From the NCBI GenBank assembly GCA_047967505.1, contig CM106538.1: a DNA stretch of 64,000 nt; one strand, given 5' to 3'. How positions within the stretch are numbered: position 1 is the first letter of the stretch; every line of letters begins with the position of its first letter. Position numbers and translations under genes: made by a program. Shown here one piece after another: positions 26,396-36,310 of this stretch. The notes under the pieces were generated by a model. The model was given only the letters and a program-made list of their open reading frames with translations. It did no database searches and was not told the origin of the DNA. Source of the stretch: Dipteris shenzhenensis. Taxonomy: Eukaryota > Polypodiophyta > Polypodiopsida > Gleicheniales.

Positions 26396-26516
26396 CATTT
26401 TTTAAATTGTGGTTAGCTCAAATTTTTTTCCCAACAATTTTTTCCTAGCTTGTTAGAGTAGGCTATGGTCCTCATTCATGTTTGACAAGGGTTGCCCCCC
26501 TCCAGCCCATTTAATT

Positions 26517-26526
26517 TTAGGGGGGA
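26517..26526 (+). other. Possible polypurine tract of copia relic
   Basis: A purine run ending GGGGGGAG directly precedes TGCTAAC. That is the usual layout at the start of a copia 3' LTR, about 130 bp after the RNase H remnant. Confidence 0.4.
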
Positions 26527-26530
26527 GTGC

Positions 26531-27230
26531 TAACAAAACCTCATCGGGGGGTGCTTTGGTAACATTTGGATACATGTGGCTTGGCTCAACAAGTACAATA
26601 TGCATATTAGAATGTGATTGGATGAGAGGCAAAAGCTCAACATAGTTTGATCAAAAGTGAATTTTTGAATAAACAAAAAGTATGTTATTTTTTTGTTCTA
26701 TATAGCCATGAAATCAAAATTAAGACTTTGCATCCTTCTAATATCCTTTCGCCAATGAAAGTGTCCATGCAGATGTGATGAGAACTAAAAATGGCCATAA
26801 CTCTCAAACCATAGCTCGGATTGAAGAGATGTAAAAAGATATACATATAGAAATCTATCCAACCAAATGGTGAAAATAAAAAATTACCTCCCAACACAAA
26901 AAAAGAGCTAGAGAGGGTTACATTCCAAATATGAGTATATGCATGGTGCACTAAGTGTATACATAATGAAAAAGGTAGATAGTATATGTATGGTGCATTG
27001 CACCCTTTTGTTAGTGTGAAAGGGGTCATGGTGGTATCCATATGAGAGCACACATTTCCTACAACCATTGGATTCCAAGAGACTCATGTGCATTACAATT
27101 ATTTCCCTTGATGCTATGCTACCAAGGATTTCATGGTGAAACATGTCCTACCATTAGTATAGTCTAGTAGGCTCATAGAGTGTCCTTGCCACTAGAAGGT
27201 TAATGAAGTGTTCAACATCCCTTTCACTGA
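26531..27230. other. Gene-free interval, possibly 3' LTR remains
   Basis: No coding family recognised. The first few hundred bases may be LTR if the polypurine tract call is right. Confidence 0.4.
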
Positions 27231-27352
27231 AAAAGGGGTGACAAAGAGTTCATCCACCCAACCAATACAAGTCATGATGATGAAGCCCAACAAAAGGGGT
27301 GACAAAGGGTTCATCCACCCAACCAATACAAGTCATGATGATGAAGCCCAAC
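27231..27352. repeat. Two-copy tandem repeat, 61 bp unit
   Basis: AAAAGGGGTGACAAAG begins units at 27231 and 27292. They differ at one position (GAGTTC versus GGGTTC) and a third partial AAAAGGGG starts at 27353. Near-identity suggests a recent duplication. Confidence 0.9.
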
Positions 27353-27499
27353 AAAAGGGGCTTCAAGGGTTAATAAACCCCTTTGCTAGCTAGAGGGGTG
27401 CTAAGGGTTGCATGTCTCCAAGGACTCTTTCTGAAACCATGGAAAATTAACACGATGTTGCATGTCTCCAAGGGTTGCTAAGGTTGCATGTCTTCAAGG

Positions 27500-27571
27500 A
27501 CTCTTAGGTCACAAGGGATAACAACATCGTGTTGATTAACATGATGTTGTTATCCGTTGTGATCTAAGAGT
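27500..27571. repeat. Near-perfect inverted repeat, 34 bp arms
   Basis: The left arm (27500-27533) and right arm (27538-27571) are complementary at about 31 of 34 positions, with a 4-base loop. The core is GATAACAACATC on the left and GATGTTGTTATC on the right. A (CT)n array starts 13 bp downstream. Confidence 0.85.
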
Positions 27572-27582
27572 ATTAATATAAA

Positions 27583-27584
<2 letters not shown>

Positions 27585-27637
<53 letters not shown>
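27585..27637 (+). repeat. (CT)n microsatellite
   Basis: About 53 bp of CT repeats beside the inverted repeat. Confidence 0.95.
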
Positions 27638-27641
<4 letters not shown>

Positions 27642-27740
27642 TGTGTTCCTTTTATCATAAGTTATAGGTACTATACAAAAGTATAATGCATGTGTAAAAT
27701 AGTATCCTTTCACCCAAAGATATAGGCAGTATGCAAAAGT

Positions 27741-27816
27741 TGTGTGTGTGCGTGCATGCATGTGTGCATGCATATGCGTGTGTGACACACATACACACAC
27801 GCACACATACACACAA
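27741..27816. repeat. Alternating purine-pyrimidine TG/CA tract
   Basis: GTGTGTGTGCGTGCATGCAT continues as TG-rich DNA, then switches at about 27785 to ACACAC-rich DNA. The two halves are roughly inverted copies, so the tract can pair with itself. Confidence 0.85.
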
Positions 27817-28369
27817 ATTTGAGTACGTGATTTGAGTTTAGCAATCATCTTGTTCCACAGAGACATCCTATGATAATTACAATAGTAAAGGGTGACTCTT
27901 GGACTTGGGGTAAGAATCCAAGTCTTCAAGACTCACATTGCACATGGTTGAGTACTTCCTTCAGAGGACATATATTTCACCCTTTTTCCAAGAAAGAGTA
28001 GTTTGCATGGCTATTTTTTGAAGCTATCTTGGCAATGCAAGCTTGAAGCTCGATGGTTTAGGCTCGAAAAAGGGAAGCCCCCTTTTTTGAAGGCTCTTGA
28101 TCTAACTTCACATCTTTTTTTAAAACCCCTTTTGACTTCATAGAGTGCAAGAAAGAATCTATGAAATGGACTCTGCCCTATGCAATGTATTCTTAAGTTG
28201 AGATCGAATAGATTTTATGCATTTCAAAATTTCAAAGAAATCTCCAAATTCATCTCTTTTTAACCACTTTTAACTTCACAAAGTGCAATACAAATTGTTC
28301 AAAATGAAGTTGGTTGATGGCAACCTTTCATCTAATGCATCCCAAAGCTAAGATCAAAGAGATTTTGTG
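27817..28369. other. Gene-free interval before gypsy RT relic
   Basis: No readable coding segment. It may be decayed gypsy sequence because RT remains follow directly. Confidence 0.4.
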
Positions 28370-29900
28370 CTTGAATGGGATCGATCAAAAGGATTGCTAA
28401 AGTATTTCATGAAATAAGAACTATGGGTATCCCTATGGTTCATGTGATATGGCCATCCAATAGATCAATCATGGACACCAAGCTCATTCAGAGCATTGTA
28501 GATGATTTGTTGCAAAATAAGAAATCATATGATTATTTAAGAGCAATTAGCCTTCAGAACCCCATCTTATAAAAAAACATAACAAGAATTATAGATTTTG
28601 TGTTGACTTTGGAACAACCAAGTCACAAGGGTAGATTCCTTCTCAGTAGCTTCAATTAATGACATTTGAGACCAAATGGGTAAGAGAACTTATTTAAGAC
28701 ATTGTGTCTCGATCTTCAATATTGGAAAATCTTGATTCCAATAGCTCAAAAGCATAAGATCACACCCCACAATCTATTTGGTATGTGCATGTGTAGTGTC
28801 ATGCCTTTTACATTAAATATTGCATGTACAACCTTCCAAATTTTGACAAATTCAATTATCAAACCCCTCATAAGAAAAGTGGTTTTCTAAATACTTGGAT
28901 CATATAATTATTTCCTATCAAACTTGATGCCATCATATCTAAACCATTCTCAAGTTATCTTACAAAGCTTCATGAATATGATCTAAAATCAAAGGTTAGA
29001 AAGTGATAATGGGGATAGCATATGGTCAAAATTTTAGGCACTATTGTCTCAAGGATTTCCCCAAAAAAAAAAGGGGAGAGAAAAGGCTTGAAAAAAAAAG
29101 GGATAGCAAAGTGTCAAAATTTTTGGGCCATATAGTCTCAAGGATTTGAAATCAGCCTATCAATAGTTGAAGTTATCTCTAACCAACTAAAAGGAAATAT
29201 GAAGATTACTAGGTTTGAGTGTGTTTTGTTCCAAATTTCATGGATAATTATGCTTAGATAAATATCATAGTTAATGCTATGGAATTGTAAAGATTACTAG
29301 GTTTGAGTGGGTTTTGCTCCACATTTCATGGAAAGTCGTGCTTAGATAACTACGCTTTACAACATCTCTCAAGGAAAAATATCAGTAAATTTAAATGAAA
29401 ATTGCAAAAATTCAATCCAAACACTCAAAAGGCATTAGCAAGAGTGGCCTTTATAAAATTGTCATAGTCCTTTAATATTCGAACAAATGCCTCTGATGTT
29501 GGTGTTGGAGTTGTGTGATTCAATTTGATAATGCAATGTAAACCTGGTGCCCTTTGCAATATCTTAGTAGAGCACTTACAAAACTTGAATCGATTCAAAG
29601 GCTTTGGCTATTGAAAAGATACATTCATACCTTTGTGGCACAAGAATCCTAGTTGAAACTAATCATTTAGCTCTTAGAAAAACTCAATATATAGGCAAAT
29701 GAGATGGGCATTCAGACTTCAATAGTAAGATTTCAAAGTTGTTCATAGGCCTAGTAAAGAGAACCGAAAAGCAAATACAAATTTAGGGCTCCCTCTTGCA
29801 ATAGCATCAGCTTATCAATTAGTACATAATAAAAAATTACCTTTGCTAAACAAAGAAAATATGGTACATTTCTTGCATAAAATGATCCCATTACCTTAAA
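28370..29900 (+). pseudogene. Degenerate Ty3/gypsy RT-RNase H relic
   Basis: Frame fragments appear in gypsy order. IVDDLLQNK lies near 28497. LIKKHNKNYRFCVDFGTTK (about 28566-28625) is equivalent to the KKKDGSWRFCVDYR box. VMPFTLNIACTTFQILTNSI (28789-28860) is equivalent to VMPFGLTNAPATFQ. RTNASDVGVGVV near 29480 is the RNase H D-A-S start. DFKVVHRPSKENRKAN near 29730-29780 matches the RNase H end (Y/H-x-P-G-K-x-N). The YxDD box is not visible. Stops and shifts separate every piece, and internal duplications of ~88 bp (29012/29100 and 29202/29290) expand it. Confidence 0.75.
29012..29377. repeat. Two adjacent tandem duplications, ~88 bp units
   Basis: GGGATAGCA...GTCTCAAGGATTT recurs at 29012 and 29100. 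AAGATTACTAGGTTTGAGTG recurs at 29202 and 29290. Both have a period of about 88 bp and lie within the gypsy relic. Confidence 0.8.
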
Positions 29901-30530
29901 CATCACATCCGCATTGCTTGCTTCTTGATGGTTTGTAACTATTTAACTAATACCAAGTATTAACTAGCTTGATTCCCTAAGTTTTTAATTCTTCAAATAT
30001 ATCATGATAAAATAGTTAGCCCATCATGTAGGATTTCACAATCCCAAATAGGTATCCTAGCTCCCTAAGTTTGCAATTTCTTCATATATATCATGATAGT
30101 CTATTAATTAATCATTGAGCATGTCAAAAAAACTTAAGATGCATGAGGAGGAATTTCTATTGAAAAAATAAATTGTAGTTTTCGAATTCACAAAAGGTTG
30201 TGCAGTATGTTGGTTATGTACAATTTTAAGAATCATACCTCTAGAAACCTTCTAGTAACTACAACCACCCATCCATTTGAGTTGGTTCTCGGTGATCATT
30301 ATAGGTGATTTCCATCATGTATGCCAATAATGTATACATAGGTCTCTTGATTGATTATGTTATTTATGGGTAGAAGCTACAGCTCTGCAAAATGCATAGG
30401 CTCCCATTGTACACTTCGTCATGAAAGTCATTTGCAAGCATGTTTGTCCTTCAAAGCTCCAATTATACCAAGGTTAGCAACTAATGGGTGAAGTCATCAC
30501 AATATATGCAACAAATCAAATATTATTTAT
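29901..30530. other. Gene-free interval
   Basis: AT-rich DNA without recognised coding segments. CCTAAGTTT and CATATATATCATGATA-like motifs recur near 29980-30100. Confidence 0.5.
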
Positions 30531-30537
30531 TTATATA

Positions 30538-30612
30538 TATGTGTGTGTGTGTGTGCACGCATGTGTGTATGTATGTATGTATGTGCATGTGTGCATGCGT
30601 GTGTGTGTGTTA
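30538..30612 (+). repeat. Compound TA/TG/GTAT microsatellite
   Basis: TATATATGTGTGTG, then GTATGTATGTATG and a second GTGTGTGTG tract form a compound repeat. It adjoins the A-rich tail of the minus-strand LINE relic. Confidence 0.9.
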
Positions 30613-30639
30613 TTTTTATATATATTTGTTTATCTATTT

Positions 30640-31440
30640 ATTTATTTCGAAAAGAAAATTTTTATTGAGGTACACAAAAAAGAAAATTGCAGCTTTTGAA
30701 GCTTAGACTATAGATGAAATGTTAACATCCTAAATGCAGCACTAAGGTCCCTTGGTTTCCAACTAAAGTAGATATCATAATCTAAGATGGACTGTTTAAC
30801 CTCTGAATAAAATTTTAGAGTAAGATGGATGCAATGAAAGACCAAAAGCTTCCTCCTAGCCCACACTTTCTAAATGATGCACACCCGAACCAAATGCCAA
30901 AGGTGTAGCTGAGAATCATTGAGTCTTCCTTTATCTCGAAGCAATGCTTGCTTCTGCCTAAAAGGAAATGTGAGGTGAGCTCGCAAAAGTCATTGCTGAA
31001 TATCTTGCTAGACAATGTGAATGTAAATACAACCCCAAAGCAAATGAAAAATGACTTTCCATATAGACTTTACAAAATGGGCACAATGGAGGAACATCTT
31101 TCCACTTGATCAAATTTTCCTTTGTGGAGAGTTTACATATGAGCGTCCTCCATAAGACAAAATTAAGGCGATGTGATGGAGTTGCGAGCTAGACACTCTG
31201 AAGACATCGATCCTAGATGTCATGAGAATCAAACAAAGCCCACAGCTTCCATGCCTTAGTGGAGTAAATGCAAAATGTTAATGGAACCAAGGCTGCTGAA
31301 ACTACGAGAATCAATTTGGATAATGCCTTCCCTTTGCAATCATACCATACTTTGAAGTTAACCAACCATGTGAGTATACTACTATAGCAGGCCAATTATC
31401 CTTGAGTCTTAGAATGTTGCACGGAGAAACATTTCCTCCC
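30640..31440 (-). pseudogene. LINE 3' end relic with zf-RVT motif
   Basis: On the minus strand near 31060-31135 the frame reads ENLIKWKDVPPLCPFCKVYMESH, the zinc-binding domain after plant LINE RT (K-x-x-L...CPxC...E-x-x-x-H). Further left, frame fragments read LTFPFRQKQALLRDKGRL and LHLWHLVRVCIIQKVWARRK, the usual downstream basic and Trp-rich region. The sequence then becomes A-rich (AATAAAAATTTT and AAATAAATAAATAG on the minus strand). That marks the LINE 3' tail, bordering the TG microsatellite. A 5'-truncated dead insertion fits best. Confidence 0.68.
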
Positions 31441-32335
31441 TTAAAAATAGCTAAAAATGTGGTTTGAGTTCGACAACACTAAACCAAGAATTGAGACGAT
31501 GATCCCACAATGAAGACTATGTAACAAAACCCTGATTATTCAAGTGCCTAGCGATTCTAGGGCTAATCTGAATGGGAGCAACTTAATTGCGGATTGGCCA
31601 CTAATTAATCCAAATAGTGAGACCAAGAGATTCGTCTCCATCCAAAGGTTAATGGGTCGATAGAAAGGCTAACTAGTACCTCGAAACAAATACTATCTTA
31701 GTATGATAATTTCTCATGAAATACGATTGTTTTGGGGCATATCCATAAGTGGGTGAGCATGGTGATTATGGCCCATTTTCATTCATTAAGTCCTTGGGCA
31801 GCTTTGATGACATGAAAGCAATGCATTTCGTCATTGACAAGGACATGCAAACATTTTCAACGATGTTTTTTTACTACTAATTGTAGCATGCAAAATCGGA
31901 AGGAACCTGCCGACCTCGACTATGAGCTTTGAGGGAAATGCCCCGAGGAGGCATTTCCCGATCAGGAAGTGGCCAAAAATCGGTATCGCTCGCCGGTTCT
32001 CAGACAGAAAATGCCGACCATGGGTATTTTTCAGGCGTCGAGGTTTTGAGGGAGGCCTCACGTGGCAGATTGCATGGGAAGACTGATGCGTGTCGGTGGC
32101 ATTGGTAGTTTTCGGTTAGTTGGCATTTTTTTGGTTAGTGCCTCTATTAGTGTAGTTCACGTGCATGCATTTGTTTGAGTGGCATTTGCACGTGCCTCAT
32201 TTTTTATTATTGTTGTGCCAGTGTTGACATGTTGTCGTTTTTTATTGATTGGCCTATAGTTTAGTGCCATGTGCCATGTGTGTGGTTCGTTTGAATTGCA
32301 TGTTGTTTTGTTGATTTGATTTCATTTGGGTCTTT
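31441..32335. other. Interval without recognised gene
   Basis: No recognised coding family. The DNA from about 31850 on is more GC-balanced than the flanks. CACGTG cores lie near 32159 and 32190, which could be promoter elements of the downstream recombinase-like frame, but nothing supports this further. Confidence 0.4.
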
Positions 32336-32540
32336 TGGTCCGTGTCTTTTGTTGCACTTTTGCCATGGAGGGGCTCCTAGATGGTGCACTTCTTCTGTTA
32401 ATGCTACTCCACGTCTGATGCGCTTCTTTTGCTTCACTTTCGCTATGGAGGGGCTCTTTGCTGATGCACTTCTTTTGTTGTGGTTTTGCCATGGAGGGGT
32501 CTATGCTGATGTGTGTGTTCTACTGAGCATTTGCGGTTGA
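32336..32540 (+). repeat. Short degenerate tandem repeat (ATGGAGGGG motif)
   Basis: CCATGGAGGGGCTCCT, CTATGGAGGGGCTCTTTGCT and CCATGGAGGGGTCTATGCT recur with TGATGCACTTCTT-type spacers. This produces a repetitive open frame that I do not regard as a gene. Confidence 0.6.
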
Positions 32541-33002
32541 GGGGTCTTTGGTGGTTGTTTGCTATGGATTCGTTGAGAATGGTCCTTCTTTCTCACTAGG
32601 TTTGAGTGAGGTGCACGTTATTGGCAATTTGGTTTCAAGCAGTGGTGTTCTTGCTTCTTTAGCTAGTAACATAGTTGTTTGCTTAGACGACGGGAATGAT
32701 CTCATGGTTGATGCTAGTTCGGGAGGTGGTAGATGCAGTGTGGATGAGGATTTTCGAGATTGAGGTGGTAGGTTTTAGTGGTTTGTGTATTTTATCGTTT
32801 TGTTTGTGTTTTCCAAATACGGTTGGTGTTAGTGTTTCTTCTAGAGGTGGTGGTTCTGGTTTTCTACCATTGGATGCTAGTTTGGAGAGGGAGGTTGAGG
32901 AAGTCTGAATCGTAGTGTCGAAAAGGATAATTGGGTGAGGCCTCATGGCGGTCTGTGGAAGGTCTGGACATCTCAATTAAGATTGAGGATCTTGATTTGA
33001 GG

Positions 33003-34645
33003 GTTTTGTTAAGATGCTGTGTAAGTTTATCATTCAGGTCTGCAACAAGAAAGGTGAGGGGGGCCTTTATCTACCTGCTACACTTATGCCGTTATTTATG
33101 TCTTTTAATCGGATTAAAAGGGGGGCTCAAGAGGTGTGTGTCACTACTACTGGTGTTGTGGAGATGCCATTCGATATCTTTAAGAATCCTTTGTTCCCCA
33201 AGTCTTGGTTGTCTCTAGCCAATGCGATGAACCATTCTGTTCGGGTGGATGGTTTGAAACCTATCAAGAAGAGCGAGGTTGTGGGTTTAAAGGATGAAAT
33301 GCTTGTGTTGACTGATGTTGATTTTAATCATTCATCCTCGAGGCCTCCAGAAGCTATTCACTTTTTATCTTCTATTAACAATTTGCTATTCGGGGTGGTG
33401 AGCTCTATGGTATCCAACGAGCATAGTTTATTCACGGTTCTGATCGTTTTGGTCAGTTCTTGGAGTAAATGTTGTGGTAAATGTTTTGTTTTTGGTTCAT
33501 TCATTTGGGTTTATTGTTTTTTGATTTCGTTTTTGGTTTGTGTAGGTTTGATAAACGGTTGTCGAAGAATCATGCTATGTCTGTCAAGCACTACAAGGCC
33601 GAACATCTTCGGACACCGTTGAAGTCTTATAAAGGAGATTTTGTTTTCACGTATGACCAATTAATGCATCATATATATGGCTGCCGTGGTTGCGGGTGAC
33701 GATAATCTTCTTTATTTGTATCTGCAGCTGATTGACAATCCTCGAACAACGGTATGTGTTTGCTTTGAGTTAGTTAGTTTATTTTGTTTTGTTTTGTTTG
33801 TTTCAGATGATTTGAGTTTGTATGCGTTGTTTCGTTTTAGGTCTGCTAAAAGGCCTTGTTTCTTGTATGCTCGACACTGTTAGTGGTGGTTCAAAGGGTA
33901 AATTTACTAACAAGAGTTTGAGGATTACTCTTTTTAGTAGGCTTGCATTTGCTGGTGTTCCTTCGGAAGTAGCAACGAAATTTTATCGGCATAGATGTGT
34001 TTCATCATTGCAGAAGTATGATGCTACTGAAGTCGTTTAAACGCAATGTGTGCGTGTGAGAGTCTTATTGCAAGGCCTTATGATGCGAGTCATAAGAGAA
34101 GAACGTATGATTCTATTTAGCAGAATGTATGGCCGAGTATTCAAACGTAGTCGATGGTGTTTCATTGGCTGCTGGTGATGGAACTCAGTTGTCTAGTTCT
34201 TTGGAGGTAATCTGCAAGTTGCTAGTTTGGGCGGTGAGGTTGTTGGTAACATGCAGGTTGGTTGTGGTGTTCCCAAGTTAACTGTTTCAGAGGTTTTTGG
34301 TGATGGAGGCTCGTCAGCTGGTGGTGCTTCTGATGTATCTAGTGGAGTTTCTTCTGGTGGATCTGTTCGTGTTTCTTATGCTACTGGTTCGCCCGTTCTA
34401 TTTTTGCTAGTTCTCCTGTTGCTGTTGTGCCAGTGGAGTGGGACTTAAGAGTTTGAAGGATGTTTCAGATTTTACCAAGATTCTTGAAGAGGATAATGAC
34501 TTTCTACGAGAAATGGTTCGTTGCTGCTAGTGGAGGTTCTGGTAGCTACAGTGTTTCCGGGTCTTTCAAAGGTTGTGTGTTCAACTTCTATGGTGGTGGC
34601 GGTGTAGTGGAGGAGAAAAGGAAATTTTTGACTTGCCGTAGGTAG
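33003..34645 (+). pseudogene. Crypton/DUF3504-type tyrosine recombinase relic
   Basis: The N-terminal part (33003-33476) reads KFIIQVCNKKGEG, then a KNPLFPKSWLSLANAM segment, KKSEVVGLKDEML and NNLLFGVVSSMVSNEH. This corresponds in order to the SAM-like and arm portions of DUF3504 (KCTD1/QRICH1/ZMYM-type) proteins. The catalytic C-terminus (33843-34040) reads GKFTNKSLRITLFSRL, then AGVPSEV, RHRCVSSLQKYDAT. R (33921), H (33990) and Y (34017) are 23 and 9 residues apart. That is the spacing of tyrosine-recombinase active sites such as Cre and XerD. The usual His of H-x-x-R is Lys here. Low-complexity Gly/Ser sequence and a YSVSGSFKGCVFNFYGG piece follow (to 34645). GT-AG pairs at about 33477-33545 and 33752-33840 look like small introns but do not restore one frame, so I call it a relic. 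AATAAA at 35025 could end its transcript. Confidence 0.68.
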
Positions 34646-34744
34646 CCTTATAGTGAAGGCTTCAGTTTTGAGATGGGCAAAATTCAGAATTTTTATTGTG
34701 AATTGTTGATTGGTCCACTTGTGTATTTTTTGTTTTTTATGATT

Positions 34745-34875
34745 GATTATCTCCACTTATTCCTCCCTCTTTCTCTCTCATTCTATTTGAAGGCAAGCCC
34801 ACCCCCCTCCCCCCCTCTCTCTCTCTCTCTCCCTCTTTTCCTTCATGCACATTGAAGTCCTCTCTCTCTCTCTTC
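34745..34875 (+). repeat. CT-rich low-complexity with short (CT)n
   Basis: CT-rich DNA with C runs and two short CT tracts (about 34817-34833 and 34861-34874) lies between the recombinase relic and the thioredoxin gene. Confidence 0.85.
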
Positions 34876-35048
34876 CAGGCTACTCATTTGAGGCAGGCCT
34901 TTTGAATGCTTTATGAGCATTCATCTTGTTGTAATACAATTTAGTTTCGTCTTTTTTAGTGGCTGGTTGGCTTATGACTTTGAATGTGCCATTTTTGGTG
35001 GTGCTGTAGCAAGTTTTATCTAGTTAATAAAATTCGTTTCGGTTCTTA

Positions 35049-35054
35049 CACGTG
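35049..35054 (+). promoter_or_regulatory. G-box (CACGTG) upstream of thioredoxin m
   Basis: A palindromic CACGTG in the context ACACGTGT lies about 200 bp before the chosen start codon. G-boxes are common in promoters of light-regulated plastid genes, so a regulatory role is plausible. No clear TATA box was found near it, and the transcription start is unknown. Confidence 0.4.
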
Positions 35055-35251
35055 TTTGATTCGGACCTTGACATTGTAAAATGTGCGTGATTGCTGAAAC
35101 GCTATCCAGAAAGGCGGGTGGCCGTCGGATGAGCGAGATCAACGGTGGTGGTGTGGTAAGGTGCTGCATATTCTTCGGCCCCAAAAGTGCAACCAATAGT
35201 CCCATAATACACACACCGTCCACACAGAGCAGGTATTTTAGAGCTGCATCC

Positions 35252-36310
35252 ATGGCTAAGGTGCTGGACTCTGCTGGGTTGAGTGTCCCCCATGCCTCTT
35301 CCTCCTCCTCCATCGCTTCCCATGCCCTCCCTTCTCCCCCCTTCTCCTCTCTCCCCCGCCTTGCCTTGCCCATATACTCCGGCCTCCGAATCTCTCTCCC
35401 CCCCAAGCTCCCCCTCCCCCTCCCTCCCTCCTCCCGTGCCCCTCGAGGAATCGTCTGTGAGCAGCAACAGGAAACTATAGCTCCGGGTACTTTTCTCCTT
35501 TCCCTTACTATGCCTTGTTTGGGTTTGATGGCTGCTAACAATTGCGCCTTCTTGTGGTTTTCGCGGTGGGTTTCCATGCTCAACTCTCTCTCTCCTCTGC
35601 GCTTTTTTTTTTTGATTTGGTAGCATACAAGAATTTGCCTACGAGAATTGCGGTGTGAATTGAAGCTGCGTGTTCGTTTTCTTTTGGGGCTAATCTTTGC
35701 AACAGGGTACCGTGTCTTCTCTAACGCAGCCGAACTCTTGAAACCCTGAGTCAGACTTCTTTGAGCTCACATGGGCTACGAATTACATCAACTTTCTCTC
35801 TTGTAATCTTCTAGAATCGCTGTAAGTCGAATGTTTGCCTGCCAATCTATCGGCAATGAAATTAGGCGATAGATGAACAATGGTGAATCAAGACGTGGTG
35901 CTTCGCGAGCCACGGCTTATATCTAATCAAAATGGGAGTACGATGTTTGTATTATTGTTGCTGAAATTCACATATTTTTTGGATGTACAGCAGGTGCAGT
36001 GACTGACAAGACTTGGAAGACACTCGTGTTGGAGAGCGATATTCCTGTGCTCGTGGACTTTTGGGCACCTTGGTGTGGGCCCTGTCGCATGATTGCTCCT
36101 TTAGTTGACGAGCTTGCAGTACAATATGCTGGTAGGATCAGGTGTCTAAAGCTCAACACTGATGAAAGTCCCACGACTGCGACTGAGTATGGGATTCGAA
36201 GCATTCCGACAGTCATGTTCTTCAAACAGGGACAGAAGATGGATACTATTATTGGAGCTGTTCCCAAAGCTACATTGATATCTACCATTGAAAAGTATCT
36301 GGAAAGATAG
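35252..36310 (+). CDS. Thioredoxin m-type, chloroplast (two exons)
   Basis: Exon 1 is 35252-35486, the intron is 35487-35990 (GT...AG) and exon 2 is 35991-36310, giving a 184-residue protein. Residues 1 to about 70 are Ser/Pro/Leu-rich with few acids, a typical stromal transit peptide. The mature part begins [13 protein letters not shown] and has the active site WCGPC at residues 106-110. The cis-proline motif IRSIPT is near residue 151, and IIGAVPK, seen in plant m-type thioredoxins, precedes the C-terminal EKYL. Trx m reduces disulfides of stromal enzymes using electrons from ferredoxin-thioredoxin reductase. I chose the ATG at 35252 for its good context (CCATGG) and because 184 residues fits the family. 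An in-frame ATG at 35081 would add 57 unlikely residues. The frame is uninterrupted and all key residues are present, so the gene looks functional. Confidence 0.93.
35487..35990 (+). other. Intron of thioredoxin m with NAGNAG acceptor
   Basis: A phase-1 intron of 504 bp starts GTACTT and ends TACAG. The acceptor reads ACAGCAG, so splicing at either AG keeps the frame. The proximal choice yields PAGAVTD and the distal choice PGAVTD at the junction between transit peptide and mature domain. Confidence 0.85.

Noticed and set aside
27573-27929. 118-codon minus-strand frame with His/Thr and Arg-Glu repeats
   Set aside because: It is a product of the CT and TG/CA microsatellites.
32931-33218. 95-codon frame overlapping the recombinase start
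   Set aside because: It is out of frame with the DUF3504-like sequence that begins at 33003. Its Leu/Arg-rich content has no match.
35020-35626. Long minus-strand open frames opposite thioredoxin exon 1
   Set aside because: They are the antisense of the Ser/Pro-rich transit peptide exon. The plus strand has a clear spliced thioredoxin m, and the minus frames have no recognisable domain.
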